DNA of 64,000 bases. Origin: Curvibacter cyanobacteriorum. GTDB taxonomy: Bacteria; Pseudomonadota; Gammaproteobacteria; Burkholderiales; Burkholderiaceae_C. The DNA lies in the NCBI RefSeq assembly GCF_028649475.1, contig NZ_JAQSIP010000003.1:186001-250000 (forward strand), in the 5' to 3' direction. A program made the position numbers and the translations under genes. Positions 55,566-64,000 of this stretch are shown here, piece by piece. Under the pieces are notes generated by a model. The model was given only the letters and a program-made list of their open reading frames with translations. It was not told the origin of the DNA and did not search any database. Numbering within the stretch: the stretch's first letter is position 1; every line of letters starts with the position of its first letter.

Positions 55566-57101
55566 ATGTCCCAGAGCATCCATCTGCGTCCCTCCCGTCT
55601 GCTGCTCGCCTTGCTGGCGGCCGGCACCCTGGGCGGGGCGGGCGTGTCGGCGCTGCAGGGCTTGCAGGCCCATGCCCAGTCGGCCCCAACCGGCCTGACG
55701 GCCGCCGCGCCCGCGCCTGCGCTGGCCGCGGCCCCGGCGGCGGGGCTGACAGGCCCTGATTTTTCGCAGATCACCGAGCGCTACGGCCCCGCGGTGGTCA
55801 ACATCAGCGTGGTCGGCACCGCCAGCGCCGACGACGAGGCCGACAGCAGCCAGGCCGACGCGGGTGCCGGCCTGCCCCCCGGCATGGCCGAGTTCCTGCG
55901 CCGCTTCGGCCCCCCGGGCTTGGGGCCGGGGCAGGGCAGTGGCCCGCGGGCGCGGCCCCACGACACCCCGGTGCGCGGCCAGGGCTCGGGCTTCATCGTC
56001 AGTGAGGACGGCCTGATCCTGACCAACGCCCACGTGGTCAAGGGCGCCAAGGAAGTCACCGTCAAGCTGACCGACCGGCGTGAACTGCGCGCCAAGGTGC
56101 TGGGCGCCGACCCGCGCACCGATGTGGCGGTCATCAAGGTCGAGGCCAAGCACCTGCCCGTGGTCAAGTTCGGCCGCATGGCCGACCTCAAGGTGGGCGA
56201 GTGGGTGCTGGCCATCGGCTCGCCGTTTGGCTTCGAGAACACCGTCACGGCGGGCGTGGTCAGCGCCAAGGGGCGCTCGCTGCCCGACGACAGCGCGGTG
56301 CCCTTCATCCAGACCGACGTGGCCATCAACCCGGGCAACTCGGGGGGGCCGCTGTTCAATGCGCGTGGCGAGGTGGTGGGGATCAACTCGCAAATCTACA
56401 GCCGCACCGGGGGCTACCAGGGGGTGTCGTTCGCGATCCCGATCGACCTGGCCAACCGCATCCGCGAGCAGATCGTCGCCACCGGCCACGTCGAGCACGC
56501 ACGCCTGGGCGTGGTGGTGCAGGAGGTCAACCAGACCCTGGCCGACTCCTTCAAGCTCGACCGGCCCGAGGGCGCGCTGGTGTCGCGCGTTGAAAAGAAC
56601 GGCCCCGCCGAGCGCGCCGGCCTGCAGTCGGGCGACGTGATCCGCCAGGTGAACGGGCAGAAGGTGGTGTCCTCGGGGGACCTGCCGGCGGTCATTGCGC
56701 TGGCCTCGCCCGGTGACACGGTGTCGCTGGACATCTGGCGCCAGGGGCAGGCCAAGGCACTGAGCGCGCGCCTGGGCAAGGCCGGTGACAAGACCACCGA
56801 GGCCGACACCGACGCCGCCGCCGCGGGCCGCCCGGCCGGGCGCCTGGGCCTGGCGCTGCGCCCCCTGCAACCGCAGGAGCACCGGCAACTGGGCTCTGCC
56901 GATGGCTTGTTGGTGGAGGACGCGCGTGGCGCCGCCGCGCGCGCCGGGGTGCAGTCGGGCGACGTGTTGCTGGCCGTGAATGGCACGCCGGTGCGCTCGG
57001 TGGACCAGGTGCGTGCGGCGGTGGCGGCGTCGGACAAGTCGGTGGCGCTGCTGATCCAGCGCGGCGAAGACCGCCTCTTTGTGCCGCTGCGCCTCGGTTG
57101 A
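55566..57101 (+). CDS. Do/HtrA-family periplasmic serine protease (DegP/MucD-like)
   Basis: A 511-residue envelope protease and chaperone. The signal peptide is residues 1-38 (ending QAHAQS). A Gly/Pro-rich insert follows, then the trypsin-like domain with His156 (LTNAHVVKG), Asp186 (DPRTDVAVIKV) and Ser259 (NPGNSGGPLF). Two PDZ domains begin near GVVVQEVNQTLADSF and LGLALRPLQPQEHR. It cleans up misfolded periplasmic proteins. Gene neighbours and the shared upstream motif suggest control by the two-component system at 52269-54328. Confidence 0.94.
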   Translation: MSQSIHLRPSRLLLALLAAGTLGGAGVSALQGLQAHAQSAPTGLTAAAPAPALAAAPAAGLTGPDFSQITERYGPAVVNISVVGTASADDEADSSQADAGAGLPPGMAEFLRRFGPPGLGPGQGSGPRARPHDTPVRGQGSGFIVSEDGLILTNAHVVKGAKEVTVKLTDRRELRAKVLGADPRTDVAVIKVEAKHLPVVKFGRMADLKVGEWVLAIGSPFGFENTVTAGVVSAKGRSLPDDSAVPFIQTDVAINPGNSGGPLFNARGEVVGINSQIYSRTGGYQGVSFAIPIDLANRIREQIVATGHVEHARLGVVVQEVNQTLADSFKLDRPEGALVSRVEKNGPAERAGLQSGDVIRQVNGQKVVSSGDLPAVIALASPGDTVSLDIWRQGQAKALSARLGKAGDKTTEADTDAAAAGRPAGRLGLALRPLQPQEHRQLGSADGLLVEDARGAAARAGVQSGDVLLAVNGTPVRSVDQVRAAVAASDKSVALLIQRGEDRLFVPLRLG

Positions 57102-57233
57102 CCGGCGGCGGCAGGCCCGCGGGTGCGGGCCGCCGTGGGCCGGGTGCCGGGGCTCCGGCACGGCCCTGGCAGTCGTTTTCGCACCACCCGGGGGGCTGTC
57201 GATGGGCGTGCATTCGGCTACGCTAGGCGGCTC

Positions 57234-57239
57234 AGGAGG
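57234..57239 (+). promoter_or_regulatory. Ribosome-binding site deciding the GTG start of the macroglobulin gene
   Basis: A full AGGAGG lies 8 bases before GTG at 57248. The earlier in-frame GTG at 57239 overlaps this site, so 57248 is the probable start. Confidence 0.75.
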
Positions 57240-57247
57240 TGCTTAGC

Positions 57248-60200
57248 GTGACGAAGTCCAAACAGGTCGGGCGGGCCGTGGGGTGGGTGTTGGCCGGGCT
57301 GGCAGGCTGGGCCGCGGTGAGTTCACCGGCCCAGGCGCTGCAGGTCAGCCGCGTGAGCCCCCAGGGCGAGGTGGCCGAGGTGCGTCAGGTGCGCCTGCAG
57401 TTCGATGGCGCGGCGGTGCCCGAGGGCCAGCCCCAGGCCCCAGCCCCGGTCAGCGTCAGCTGCCAGGACCCCCGCGCGGCGCGCGGCAGCGGGCGCTGGC
57501 TCAGCGCGCGCGAATGGGTGTTCGACTTCGACCAGGACCTGCCCCCCGGTCAGGCCTGCACGGTGCAAAGCCTGCCGGGCTACAAAAGCCCGCAGGGCGG
57601 CGAGCTGGCGGCACCGGTCAACGTCCGCTTCAACACCGGCGGTCCTTTTGTGCAGAACGTCTTCCCCTCGACCGACGAGCGCATCGACGAGGACCAGTTC
57701 TTTTTGCTGCAGCTCAATGGGCCGGCCACCGTGGCCAGCGTGCTGGCCCGCGTGGGCTGCGCGGTCGAAGGCCTGGGTGAGCGCGTGCCGGTGCGCCTGC
57801 TGGACGACGCCCAGCGCCAGGCCTTGCTCAAAAGCCGGGGCCTGGTGCGGGCCGCCGCCGCCGATCCGCTGCGCTATGTGGCGCTGAGCTGCCAGCGCCG
57901 GCTGGCCTCGTCGGCCCAGGTCGAGCTGGTGGTGCAGCCCGGCTTGAGCACGCCGGGCGGCCTCAGCAGCCGGCAAGAAAAGCGTTTCCGATTCCAGGTC
58001 CGCGAGGCCTTCAGCGCCAGTTTCAGCTGCGAGCGCGAGAACGCGCAGGCGGCCTGCCTGCCGCTGCGCCCGCTGAGCCTGCGCTTCAACGCCCCGGTCA
58101 CCCGCCGGGTGGCCGAGTCGATCCGCCTCGAGGGCGGGCCCACGGTGCTCAAGCCCCGGCTTGAAAGCGAGGCCGACAGCGGCGAGGCCCAGGTCACGGC
58201 GCTGCGTTTTGAGCCGCCGTTCCCCGAGCGCACCCACTACCGGCTGACCCTGCCGGCCGGCCTGTCCGACGTGTCGGGGCGCCCGCTGTCGAACGCGGCC
58301 ACCTTCCCCCTGGCGGTGGCCACCGGGCCGATACCGCCACTGGCCAAGTTCGCGGCCTCGCCGTTCGGCATCGTCGAGCGCCTGGCCGAGCCGGGGCAGC
58401 CGGCGCTGTTGCCGCTGACCTTGCGCCGCGTCGAGCCGGCGCTCCAGTTGCAGACCCTGAGCCCCGGGCAGGTCAGTGACCTGCAGCCCCGCAGCGACGC
58501 CGACATCATCGCCTGGCAGCGCAAGGTGCAGGCCTTCGATGCCTTCTGGGTGGCCCGCAAGACGGCCCAGCGCTTGGTCAGCGGGCCCTTGCCCAAGCCG
58601 GTGCAGCCGGAGATGGCCGAGCAGGTGGAGTCGCGCAGCGTGTCGCTGCTCAAGGGGCAGACCGGTGCCAAGGCGCTGACGCTGCCGGCCGCGGCCCCCG
58701 GCGACAGCCGCCCCTTCGAGGTGGTGGGCGTGCCGCTGAGCCCGGGCTTCCATGTGGTGGAGATCGCCTCGCCGCAGCTCGGCGTGGCCCTGCTGGCGCC
58801 GGGTGAGGGCGGCGCGCGGACGATGTACGTGCGCACCACCGCCCTGGTCACCAACCTGGGGGTGCATTTCAAGCTGGGGCGCGACAGCGCGCTGGCCTGG
58901 GTCACCACGCTGGACAAGGGCACGGTGGTGGCCGGGGCGGCGGTGCGCGTGTCCGACTGCCAGGGCCGTGAAGTGGCCCAAGGCGTCACCGACGCGCAGG
59001 GGCTGGTGGCGTTTCAGCAGGTGCCGGTGCAGCCGCCGGCCTGCGCCAGCGTGGCCGGGCCCGGTGGCGAGGACGACTACCGCCAAGCCTATTTCATCAG
59101 TGCGCGGGCGCGCGGCGCCGACGGCGTCGAGGACCTGGCCTTCACCTGGAGCGACTGGACCCGCGGCATCGAATCCTGGCGCTTCAACGTGCCCACCAGC
59201 CGCGAGTCCCGCGCCGATCTGCGGGCCCACACGGTGCTCGACCGCCCCTTGCTGCGGGCCGGTGAAACTGTGTCGATGAAGCACTACCTGCGGCTCGAAA
59301 CCCGCCGGGGTCTGGCCTTGCCCCCGCAGGGGCCCGCCCAGCTGACCGTGACCCACGACGGCACGGGCCAGCAGTTTCAGCTGCCGCTGAGCTGGCGCAA
59401 GACCGGCAGTGGCGGCTTCAGCGCCGAGAGCCAGTTCACCGTGCCGGGTGCGGCCAAGCTGGGCCGCTACAGCCTCAGCCTGGACGGGCGCGAAACCGGC
59501 GAGTTCCGGGTCGAAGCCTTCCGCCTGCCGCTGCTGTCGGGCAGCATCAGCCCGCTGCAGGCGCAGGCCTTGGTCAACACCACGGCCGTCACGGCGCAGT
59601 TGCAGGTGCATTACGTGGCCGGCGGGCCGGCGGCTCAGCTGCCGGTGCGGGTGTCGGCCGCGCTGCGCCCGCGCGCCATCAGCTTCCCCGACTACGAGGA
59701 CTACAGCTTCAGCCCGCCACGCAGCCGTCAGGCCGGCGCCGGGCTCGGTGGCGACGAGGAAGACGCCCAGGCCGTGCAGGACCTGCGCGTGGTGGCCGAC
59801 AAGCAGGCGCTGACCCTGGACCGCCAGGGCACTGGCCGCCTCGCGCTGCCGACCCTGCCGCGCAGCGAGCAGGCGCAGGACCTGCTGCTCGAGGCCAGCT
59901 ACGCCGACCCGAATGGCGAGCTCAACACCCTGCGCAGCGTGTCGCCGCTGTGGCCCGCCGCGGTGATCGCCGGCCTCAAGACCGAGGGCTGGGCCTCCAG
60001 CCAGCAGCAACTGCGCTTCCAGGCGCTGGCGCTGGACCTGCGCGGTCAGCCGCAGGCCGGCGTGGCGCTCGAGGTGCGTGCCGTGTCGCGCCAGACCCGC
60101 AGCAGCCGCAAACGCATGGTGGGCGGCTTCTACAGCTACGACAACCAGGCCGACACGCGCGACCTGGGCACGGTGTGCAGCGGGCGCAGCGACGCGCAAG

Positions 60201-63200
60201 GCCTGCTGCTGTGCGAGACGGCGCTGAAGGTGTCGGGCGAGGTCGAGCTGATCGTGCAGGCCAAGGACGGCCAGGGCCAGGTGGCCCAGGCCGCCAGCTC
60301 GGTCTGGATCACCCAGCAGGGCGAGCTGTGGTTCGGGGGGGACAACCACGACCGCATCGACGTGCTGCCTGAAAAGCGCAGCTACCAGCCCGGTGAGGTG
60401 GCGCGCTTTCAGGTGCGCATGCCGTTTCGCCATGCCACCGCGCTGGTGGCGGTGGAGCGCGAAGGCGTCATCCACACCGAGGTGGTATCGCTGCAAGGGC
60501 GCGACCCCACGGTCAGCCTGAAAGTGCAGCCCGACTGGGGGCCGAACGTCTATGTCAGCGTGCTGGCCCTGCGTGGGCGCCTGCGCGAGGTGCCCTGGTA
60601 CAGCCTGTTCACCTGGGGCTACAAGGCCCCGCGCGAGTGGTGGACCGCGTTTTGGTACGAGGGGCGTGAATACCAGGCCCCCAGCGCCCTGGTCGACTTG
60701 AGCAAGCCCGCTTACCGCCTGGGCCTGGCCGAGATCCGGGTCGGCACCCAGGCGCACCGCCTGGACGTCAAGGTCAGCCCCGATCGGGCCAGCTACCCGG
60801 TGCGCGGCAAGGCGCGGGTGCAGATCAGCGCCACGCTGCCCGACGGGCGCCCCGCTGCGGGGGCCGAGGTGGCGCTGGCGGTGGTCGACCAGGCCCTGCT
60901 GGAGCTGTTGCCCAACCGCAGCTGGAACCTGCTCGACGCGATGTTGCAGCGCCGCGCCTGGGGCGTCGAGACGGCCACCGCCCAGATGGAGATCATCGGG
61001 CGCCGCCACTACGGGCGCAAGGCCGTGCCCGCGGGCGGCGGCGGGGGCCGCGGGGCCACCCGCGAGCTGCTCGACACCCTGTTGCTGTGGAACCCGCGCG
61101 TCACCCTCAACGCCCAGGGCCAGGCCACGGTCGAGGTGCCGCTGAACGACGCGCTCAGCACCTTCACCATCGCCGCGGTGGCCGATTCGGGCGCCGCCCT
61201 GTTTGGCACCGGCAGTGCCAGCCTGCGCACCACCCAGGACCTGCAGCTGATCAGCGGCCTGCCCCCGATGGTGCGCGAGGACGACCAGTTCCGCGCCCAG
61301 TTCACCGTGCGCAACACCACCGCCCAGGCCATGAAGGTGCAGCTGAGCCCGCGCGCCACCCTGCTGACCCTGGCCCCCCAGACGGTGGACGTGCCGCCCG
61401 GCGAGGCGCGCGAACTGGCCTGGACCGTCACCACCCCGGCCGCGCTGGCGCTGAGCCGATTCGAGTCGCTGTTGTGGGAGCTGGACGCACGCGACACCCT
61501 GAGCGGCGCGCGCGACGCGCTCAAGGTGTCCCAGCGCGTGCTGCCCGCGGTGCCGTTGACGGTGCAGCAGTCCAGCCTGACCGCCTTGGACGGCCCGTTC
61601 AAGCTCAGTGTTCAGGCGCCGGCGGGCAGCTTGCCGGGGCGCGGTGGCGTCAAGCTGGCGCTGCAGGCCCGGCTCGCCGATGGCCTGCCCGGGGTGCGCG
61701 ACTGGTGGGCCGCCTACCCCTACGTCTGCCTGGAGCAGCAAAGCAGCCGCGCGCTGGGCCTGCGCGATGTGCGCCGCTGGCAGGCCCTGCTGGCGCAGGT
61801 GCCGGGCTACCTCGACAGCGATGGGTTGGCCAGTTACTTCCCGCCCCGCGACGGCGAGGTGGGGCGGGGCAGTGATGTGCTCAGCGCCTACCTGCTGGCC
61901 GCCAGCCACGAGGCCATGGGCCTGGAGCCGGCGCTGGCGCTCAGCGAGCCGCTGCGCAGCGCCCTGCAGCGTGGCCTGACCGCGTTTGTCGAAGGCCGCC
62001 TGAGCCGCGAGGGCTGGAGCCCCCGCCCCGACCTCGACGCGCGCAAGCTGGCCGCGATGGAGGCCTTGTCGCGCTGGGGCCCGGTGCCCGCGCGCTGGCT
62101 CAGCAGCCTGAGCCTGACGCCGCAGCAGTGGCCCACCCACAGCGTGATCGACTGGGTGCTGCTGCTCAAGCGCCAGCCCGACTGGCCCCAGCGCCAGCAG
62201 CGCCTGGCCGAGGCCTGGCAGATCCTGCAAGCGCGCCTGGTCTACCAGGGCAGCCGCATCGGCTTCAACAACGAGTCCGAGGACAGTGGCTGGTGGCTGA
62301 TGCAGAACGCCGACGTCAACAGTGCGCGCCTGCTGCTCGCCGTGCTCGACGAGCCCGCGTGGCAGGACGACTTGCCACGCCTGGCCAAGGGCCTGCTGGG
62401 GCGTCAGCAACGCGGCGCCTGGTCCACCACCACCGCCAATTTCTGGGGCGCGGTGGCGCTGGACAAGTTCTCGGCCCGCTTCGAGCGGGCGCCCGTCCAG
62501 GGCCAGACCCGCGCGACCCTGGGCGCGGCCAGCGGCACGGTCGACTGGGCCCGCGTCAGCCGGGTGCCGGCGGGCGAAGCCGCGCCCGCCGGGCCGCGCG
62601 GCAGCGCCTTGGGCGTGCCCCCGGCGGCCGAGGCCTGGCGCCACAACAGCGTGCTGCTGCCTTGGCCGTCCGAGGCCGGGGCCGCCGAGTTGCAGGTCAA
62701 CCACCAGGGCAGCGGCAAGCCCTGGCTGACGCTGCAGTCGCTGGCCGCCGTGCCGCTCAAACAGGCGGTCAACGCGGGCTACCAGGTGCGCAAGACTGTC
62801 CAGCCGCTGGAGCAGGCGGTCAAGGGCCGCTATTCGCGTGGCGATGTGCTGCGCATCAGTGTGGAGCTGCAGGCCACGGCCGACATGGCCTGGGTGGTGC
62901 TCAGCGACCCGGTGCCCGCGGGCGCCAGCATCCTGGGCAGCGGCCTGGGGCGCGACTCGGCTTTGGCCACCCAGGGCGAGAAGCGCGGTGGCGCGGCCTG
63001 GCCGGCGTTCGAGGAGCGCAGTTTCGAGGCCTTCCGCAGCTACTACGAGTTCCTGCCCAAGGGCGTGACCCGGCTCGAGTACACGGTGCGCCTCAACAAC
63101 GTGGGCGACTTCAGCCTGCCGCCGACGCGGGTCGAGGCCATGTACGCGCCCGAGGTCTTTGGCGAGGCGCCCAACGCGCGCCTGCAGGTGCAAGCCGCGC

Positions 63201-63205
63201 CATGA
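57248..63205 (+). CDS. Bacterial alpha-2-macroglobulin (YfhM/ECAM-like), thioester type
   Basis: A 1985-residue protein thought to trap foreign proteases in the periplasm. The signal peptide ends SSPAQA with no lipobox Cys, unlike E. coli YfhM, so the protein should be soluble. Several MG beta-domains precede the bait region (around KAVPAGGGGGRGATRELLDT). The thioester motif CLEQ is intact at about 1494 (YPYVCLEQQSSR) and is followed by an alpha-helical thioester domain. The C-terminal receptor-like domain ends in the last 150 residues. Its stop overlaps the pbpC start (ATGA), the conserved macroglobulin/PBP1c pairing. Confidence 0.94.
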   Translation: MTKSKQVGRAVGWVLAGLAGWAAVSSPAQALQVSRVSPQGEVAEVRQVRLQFDGAAVPEGQPQAPAPVSVSCQDPRAARGSGRWLSAREWVFDFDQDLPPGQACTVQSLPGYKSPQGGELAAPVNVRFNTGGPFVQNVFPSTDERIDEDQFFLLQLNGPATVASVLARVGCAVEGLGERVPVRLLDDAQRQALLKSRGLVRAAAADPLRYVALSCQRRLASSAQVELVVQPGLSTPGGLSSRQEKRFRFQVREAFSASFSCERENAQAACLPLRPLSLRFNAPVTRRVAESIRLEGGPTVLKPRLESEADSGEAQVTALRFEPPFPERTHYRLTLPAGLSDVSGRPLSNAATFPLAVATGPIPPLAKFAASPFGIVERLAEPGQPALLPLTLRRVEPALQLQTLSPGQVSDLQPRSDADIIAWQRKVQAFDAFWVARKTAQRLVSGPLPKPVQPEMAEQVESRSVSLLKGQTGAKALTLPAAAPGDSRPFEVVGVPLSPGFHVVEIASPQLGVALLAPGEGGARTMYVRTTALVTNLGVHFKLGRDSALAWVTTLDKGTVVAGAAVRVSDCQGREVAQGVTDAQGLVAFQQVPVQPPACASVAGPGGEDDYRQAYFISARARGADGVEDLAFTWSDWTRGIESWRFNVPTSRESRADLRAHTVLDRPLLRAGETVSMKHYLRLETRRGLALPPQGPAQLTVTHDGTGQQFQLPLSWRKTGSGGFSAESQFTVPGAAKLGRYSLSLDGRETGEFRVEAFRLPLLSGSISPLQAQALVNTTAVTAQLQVHYVAGGPAAQLPVRVSAALRPRAISFPDYEDYSFSPPRSRQAGAGLGGDEEDAQAVQDLRVVADKQALTLDRQGTGRLALPTLPRSEQAQDLLLEASYADPNGELNTLRSVSPLWPAAVIAGLKTEGWASSQQQLRFQALALDLRGQPQAGVALEVRAVSRQTRSSRKRMVGGFYSYDNQADTRDLGTVCSGRSDAQGLLLCETALKVSGEVELIVQAKDGQGQVAQAASSVWITQQGELWFGGDNHDRIDVLPEKRSYQPGEVARFQVRMPFRHATALVAVEREGVIHTEVVSLQGRDPTVSLKVQPDWGPNVYVSVLALRGRLREVPWYSLFTWGYKAPREWWTAFWYEGREYQAPSALVDLSKPAYRLGLAEIRVGTQAHRLDVKVSPDRASYPVRGKARVQISATLPDGRPAAGAEVALAVVDQALLELLPNRSWNLLDAMLQRRAWGVETATAQMEIIGRRHYGRKAVPAGGGGGRGATRELLDTLLLWNPRVTLNAQGQATVEVPLNDALSTFTIAAVADSGAALFGTGSASLRTTQDLQLISGLPPMVREDDQFRAQFTVRNTTAQAMKVQLSPRATLLTLAPQTVDVPPGEARELAWTVTTPAALALSRFESLLWELDARDTLSGARDALKVSQRVLPAVPLTVQQSSLTALDGPFKLSVQAPAGSLPGRGGVKLALQARLADGLPGVRDWWAAYPYVCLEQQSSRALGLRDVRRWQALLAQVPGYLDSDGLASYFPPRDGEVGRGSDVLSAYLLAASHEAMGLEPALALSEPLRSALQRGLTAFVEGRLSREGWSPRPDLDARKLAAMEALSRWGPVPARWLSSLSLTPQQWPTHSVIDWVLLLKRQPDWPQRQQRLAEAWQILQARLVYQGSRIGFNNESEDSGWWLMQNADVNSARLLLAVLDEPAWQDDLPRLAKGLLGRQQRGAWSTTTANFWGAVALDKFSARFERAPVQGQTRATLGAASGTVDWARVSRVPAGEAAPAGPRGSALGVPPAAEAWRHNSVLLPWPSEAGAAELQVNHQGSGKPWLTLQSLAAVPLKQAVNAGYQVRKTVQPLEQAVKGRYSRGDVLRISVELQATADMAWVVLSDPVPAGASILGSGLGRDSALATQGEKRGGAAWPAFEERSFEAFRSYYEFLPKGVTRLEYTVRLNNVGDFSLPPTRVEAMYAPEVFGEAPNARLQVQAAP

Positions 63206-64000
63206 GGCCCTGGTTCAGGCGCGGCTGCTTGGCGCTGGGCCTGCTGGGCGCGGCGGGCCTGGCCCAGGCCTTGCCGTCGTTCGAGGAGGTGCGGCGTGCG
63301 CACCGCCCCAGCGACACCCAGCTGCTGGACCGCCACGGTGAGCTGCTGCAGACCGTACGCACCGATCCCAGCGTGCGGCGCGGCGAGTGGTTGACGCTGG
63401 ACCGGGTCTCGCCGGCGCTGCGCCTGGCCCTGTTGCTCAGCGAAGACCGGCGCTTCTATGAGCACAGCGGTGTGGACTGGCAGGCGGTGTCGGCCGCCGC
63501 CTGGGGCAACCTGTGGCGCCAGCGCACGCGGGGGGCTTCGACGCTGACCATGCAGCTGGCGGGTCTGCTGGACGGTGACTGGCGCGCCGGGCCAGGCGGG
63601 CGCACGGTGGTCCAGAAGGTCGGTCAGACCGTGGCCGCCCAGTGGCTGGAGCGGCGCTGGCAAAAAGACCAGATCCTGGAGGCCTACCTCAACCTGGTGC
63701 CGTTTCGGGGCGAGCTGGTGGGGCTGGAGGCCTTGTCGCAAACCCTGTTCGGCAAGGCCGCGCATGGCCTGGACGAGCGCGAGGCGGCGATTGCGGTGGC
63801 GCTGCTGCGCGCCCCGAACGCAGGGCTGCCCGTGGTGGCCCGGCGCGCCTGTGGCGTGTTGGGCGCGACGCAGCGCCACGCCAACCCCCAGGCCCCGGCG
63901 CCCGACTGCCAGGCGCTGGACCTGCTGGCCGGGGCCGCCCTGCAGCGTCCCGCGCTCGAGCCCAGCCGCGGCTGGGCCCCCCATTTCGCGCGCCTGGCGC
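63202..64000 (+). CDS. pbpC: Penicillin-binding protein 1C, N-terminal part (cut by window edge)
   Basis: The first 266 codons of a bifunctional peptidoglycan synthase. An N-terminal signal/anchor (FRRGCLALGLLGAAGLAQAL) leads into the GT51 glycosyltransferase. The catalytic Glu motif is LLSEDRRFYEHSGVDW. RGASTLTMQLAGLL and ILEAYLNLVPFRGELVGLEA are further GT51 motifs. The transpeptidase domain and C-terminal PBP1C domain lie beyond the edge. The start overlaps the macroglobulin stop, suggesting coupled repair of the cell wall and trapping of invading proteases. Confidence 0.93.
   Translation, partial: MRPWFRRGCLALGLLGAAGLAQALPSFEEVRRAHRPSDTQLLDRHGELLQTVRTDPSVRRGEWLTLDRVSPALRLALLLSEDRRFYEHSGVDWQAVSAAAWGNLWRQRTRGASTLTMQLAGLLDGDWRAGPGGRTVVQKVGQTVAAQWLERRWQKDQILEAYLNLVPFRGELVGLEALSQTLFGKAAHGLDEREAAIAVALLRAPNAGLPVVARRACGVLGATQRHANPQAPAPDCQALDLLAGAALQRPALEPSRGWAPHFARLA

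Noticed and set aside
57323-63193. A reading frame of almost 2,000 codons on the minus strand opposite the macroglobulin gene
   Set aside because: It is the mirror of a GC-rich gene with strong third-position bias. The translation is His/Gln/Ala/Arg-rich with no motif, while the plus-strand protein has a signal peptide and the CLEQ thioester.

Overview
The window is GC-rich, densely coded DNA in the style of a betaproteobacterium of the Comamonadaceae. The evidence is a protocatechuate 4,5-cleavage operon in the Comamonas 'pmd' style, four Bug-type periplasmic binding proteins without TctA/TctB partners, a BPSS1780-family protein near thrB, and argH beside an AlgZ/AlgR-like pair. I see no insertion sequence, CRISPR array or rRNA. 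One tRNA is present, tRNA-Lys(CTT).

Layout. 1-1082: an AT-richer AAA ATPase cut by the left edge, lying on the 3' side of the tRNA-Lys. 1776-5984: a GntR regulator, two NAD(P) oxidoreductases and a divergent hydrolase. 6054-12351: an acid-catabolism operon (CoA ligase, acyl-CoA dehydrogenase, Bug protein, DUF1254 protein) facing a LysR gene across a clear operator. 12430-13795: a LysR gene and a divergent SnoaL-like protein. 14004-18244: guaC, a secreted protein of unknown function, and an M20 peptidase with a Bug protein facing an RpiR regulator. 19323-31514: mostly housekeeping genes (uvrD, thrB, polA) plus a three-PAS diguanylate cyclase and a ZIP metal transporter with a His-rich loop.

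31721-48620 is an aromatic-degradation block. It holds a second LigA/LigB extradiol dioxygenase pair with its own LysR and Bug protein; a complete class I P450 system (P450, [2Fe-2S] ferredoxin, FAD reductase) with an AraC regulator; an aldo/keto reductase coupled to another Bug protein; and the complete protocatechuate 4,5-cleavage operon pmdU-E-F-D-A-B-C with its LysR. The P450 system, flanked by two ring-cleaving dioxygenases, is the most likely place for new metabolism. Its substrate cannot be read from sequence.

48797-64000: an AlgR/AlgZ-like pair divergent from argH; an OmpR-type two-component system; an alpha/beta hydrolase; an HtrA/DegP protease; and an alpha-2-macroglobulin (intact CLEQ thioester) overlapping pbpC, which runs off the right edge. 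A 17-base motif with a TTAAG-like direct-repeat layout lies about 54 bases before both the two-component operon and the protease gene, which suggests that one regulator controls both.

Starts were chosen from ribosome-binding sites, family alignment by eye and overlap with the preceding stop. All functional calls rest on reading the translated sequence; no database search was run.
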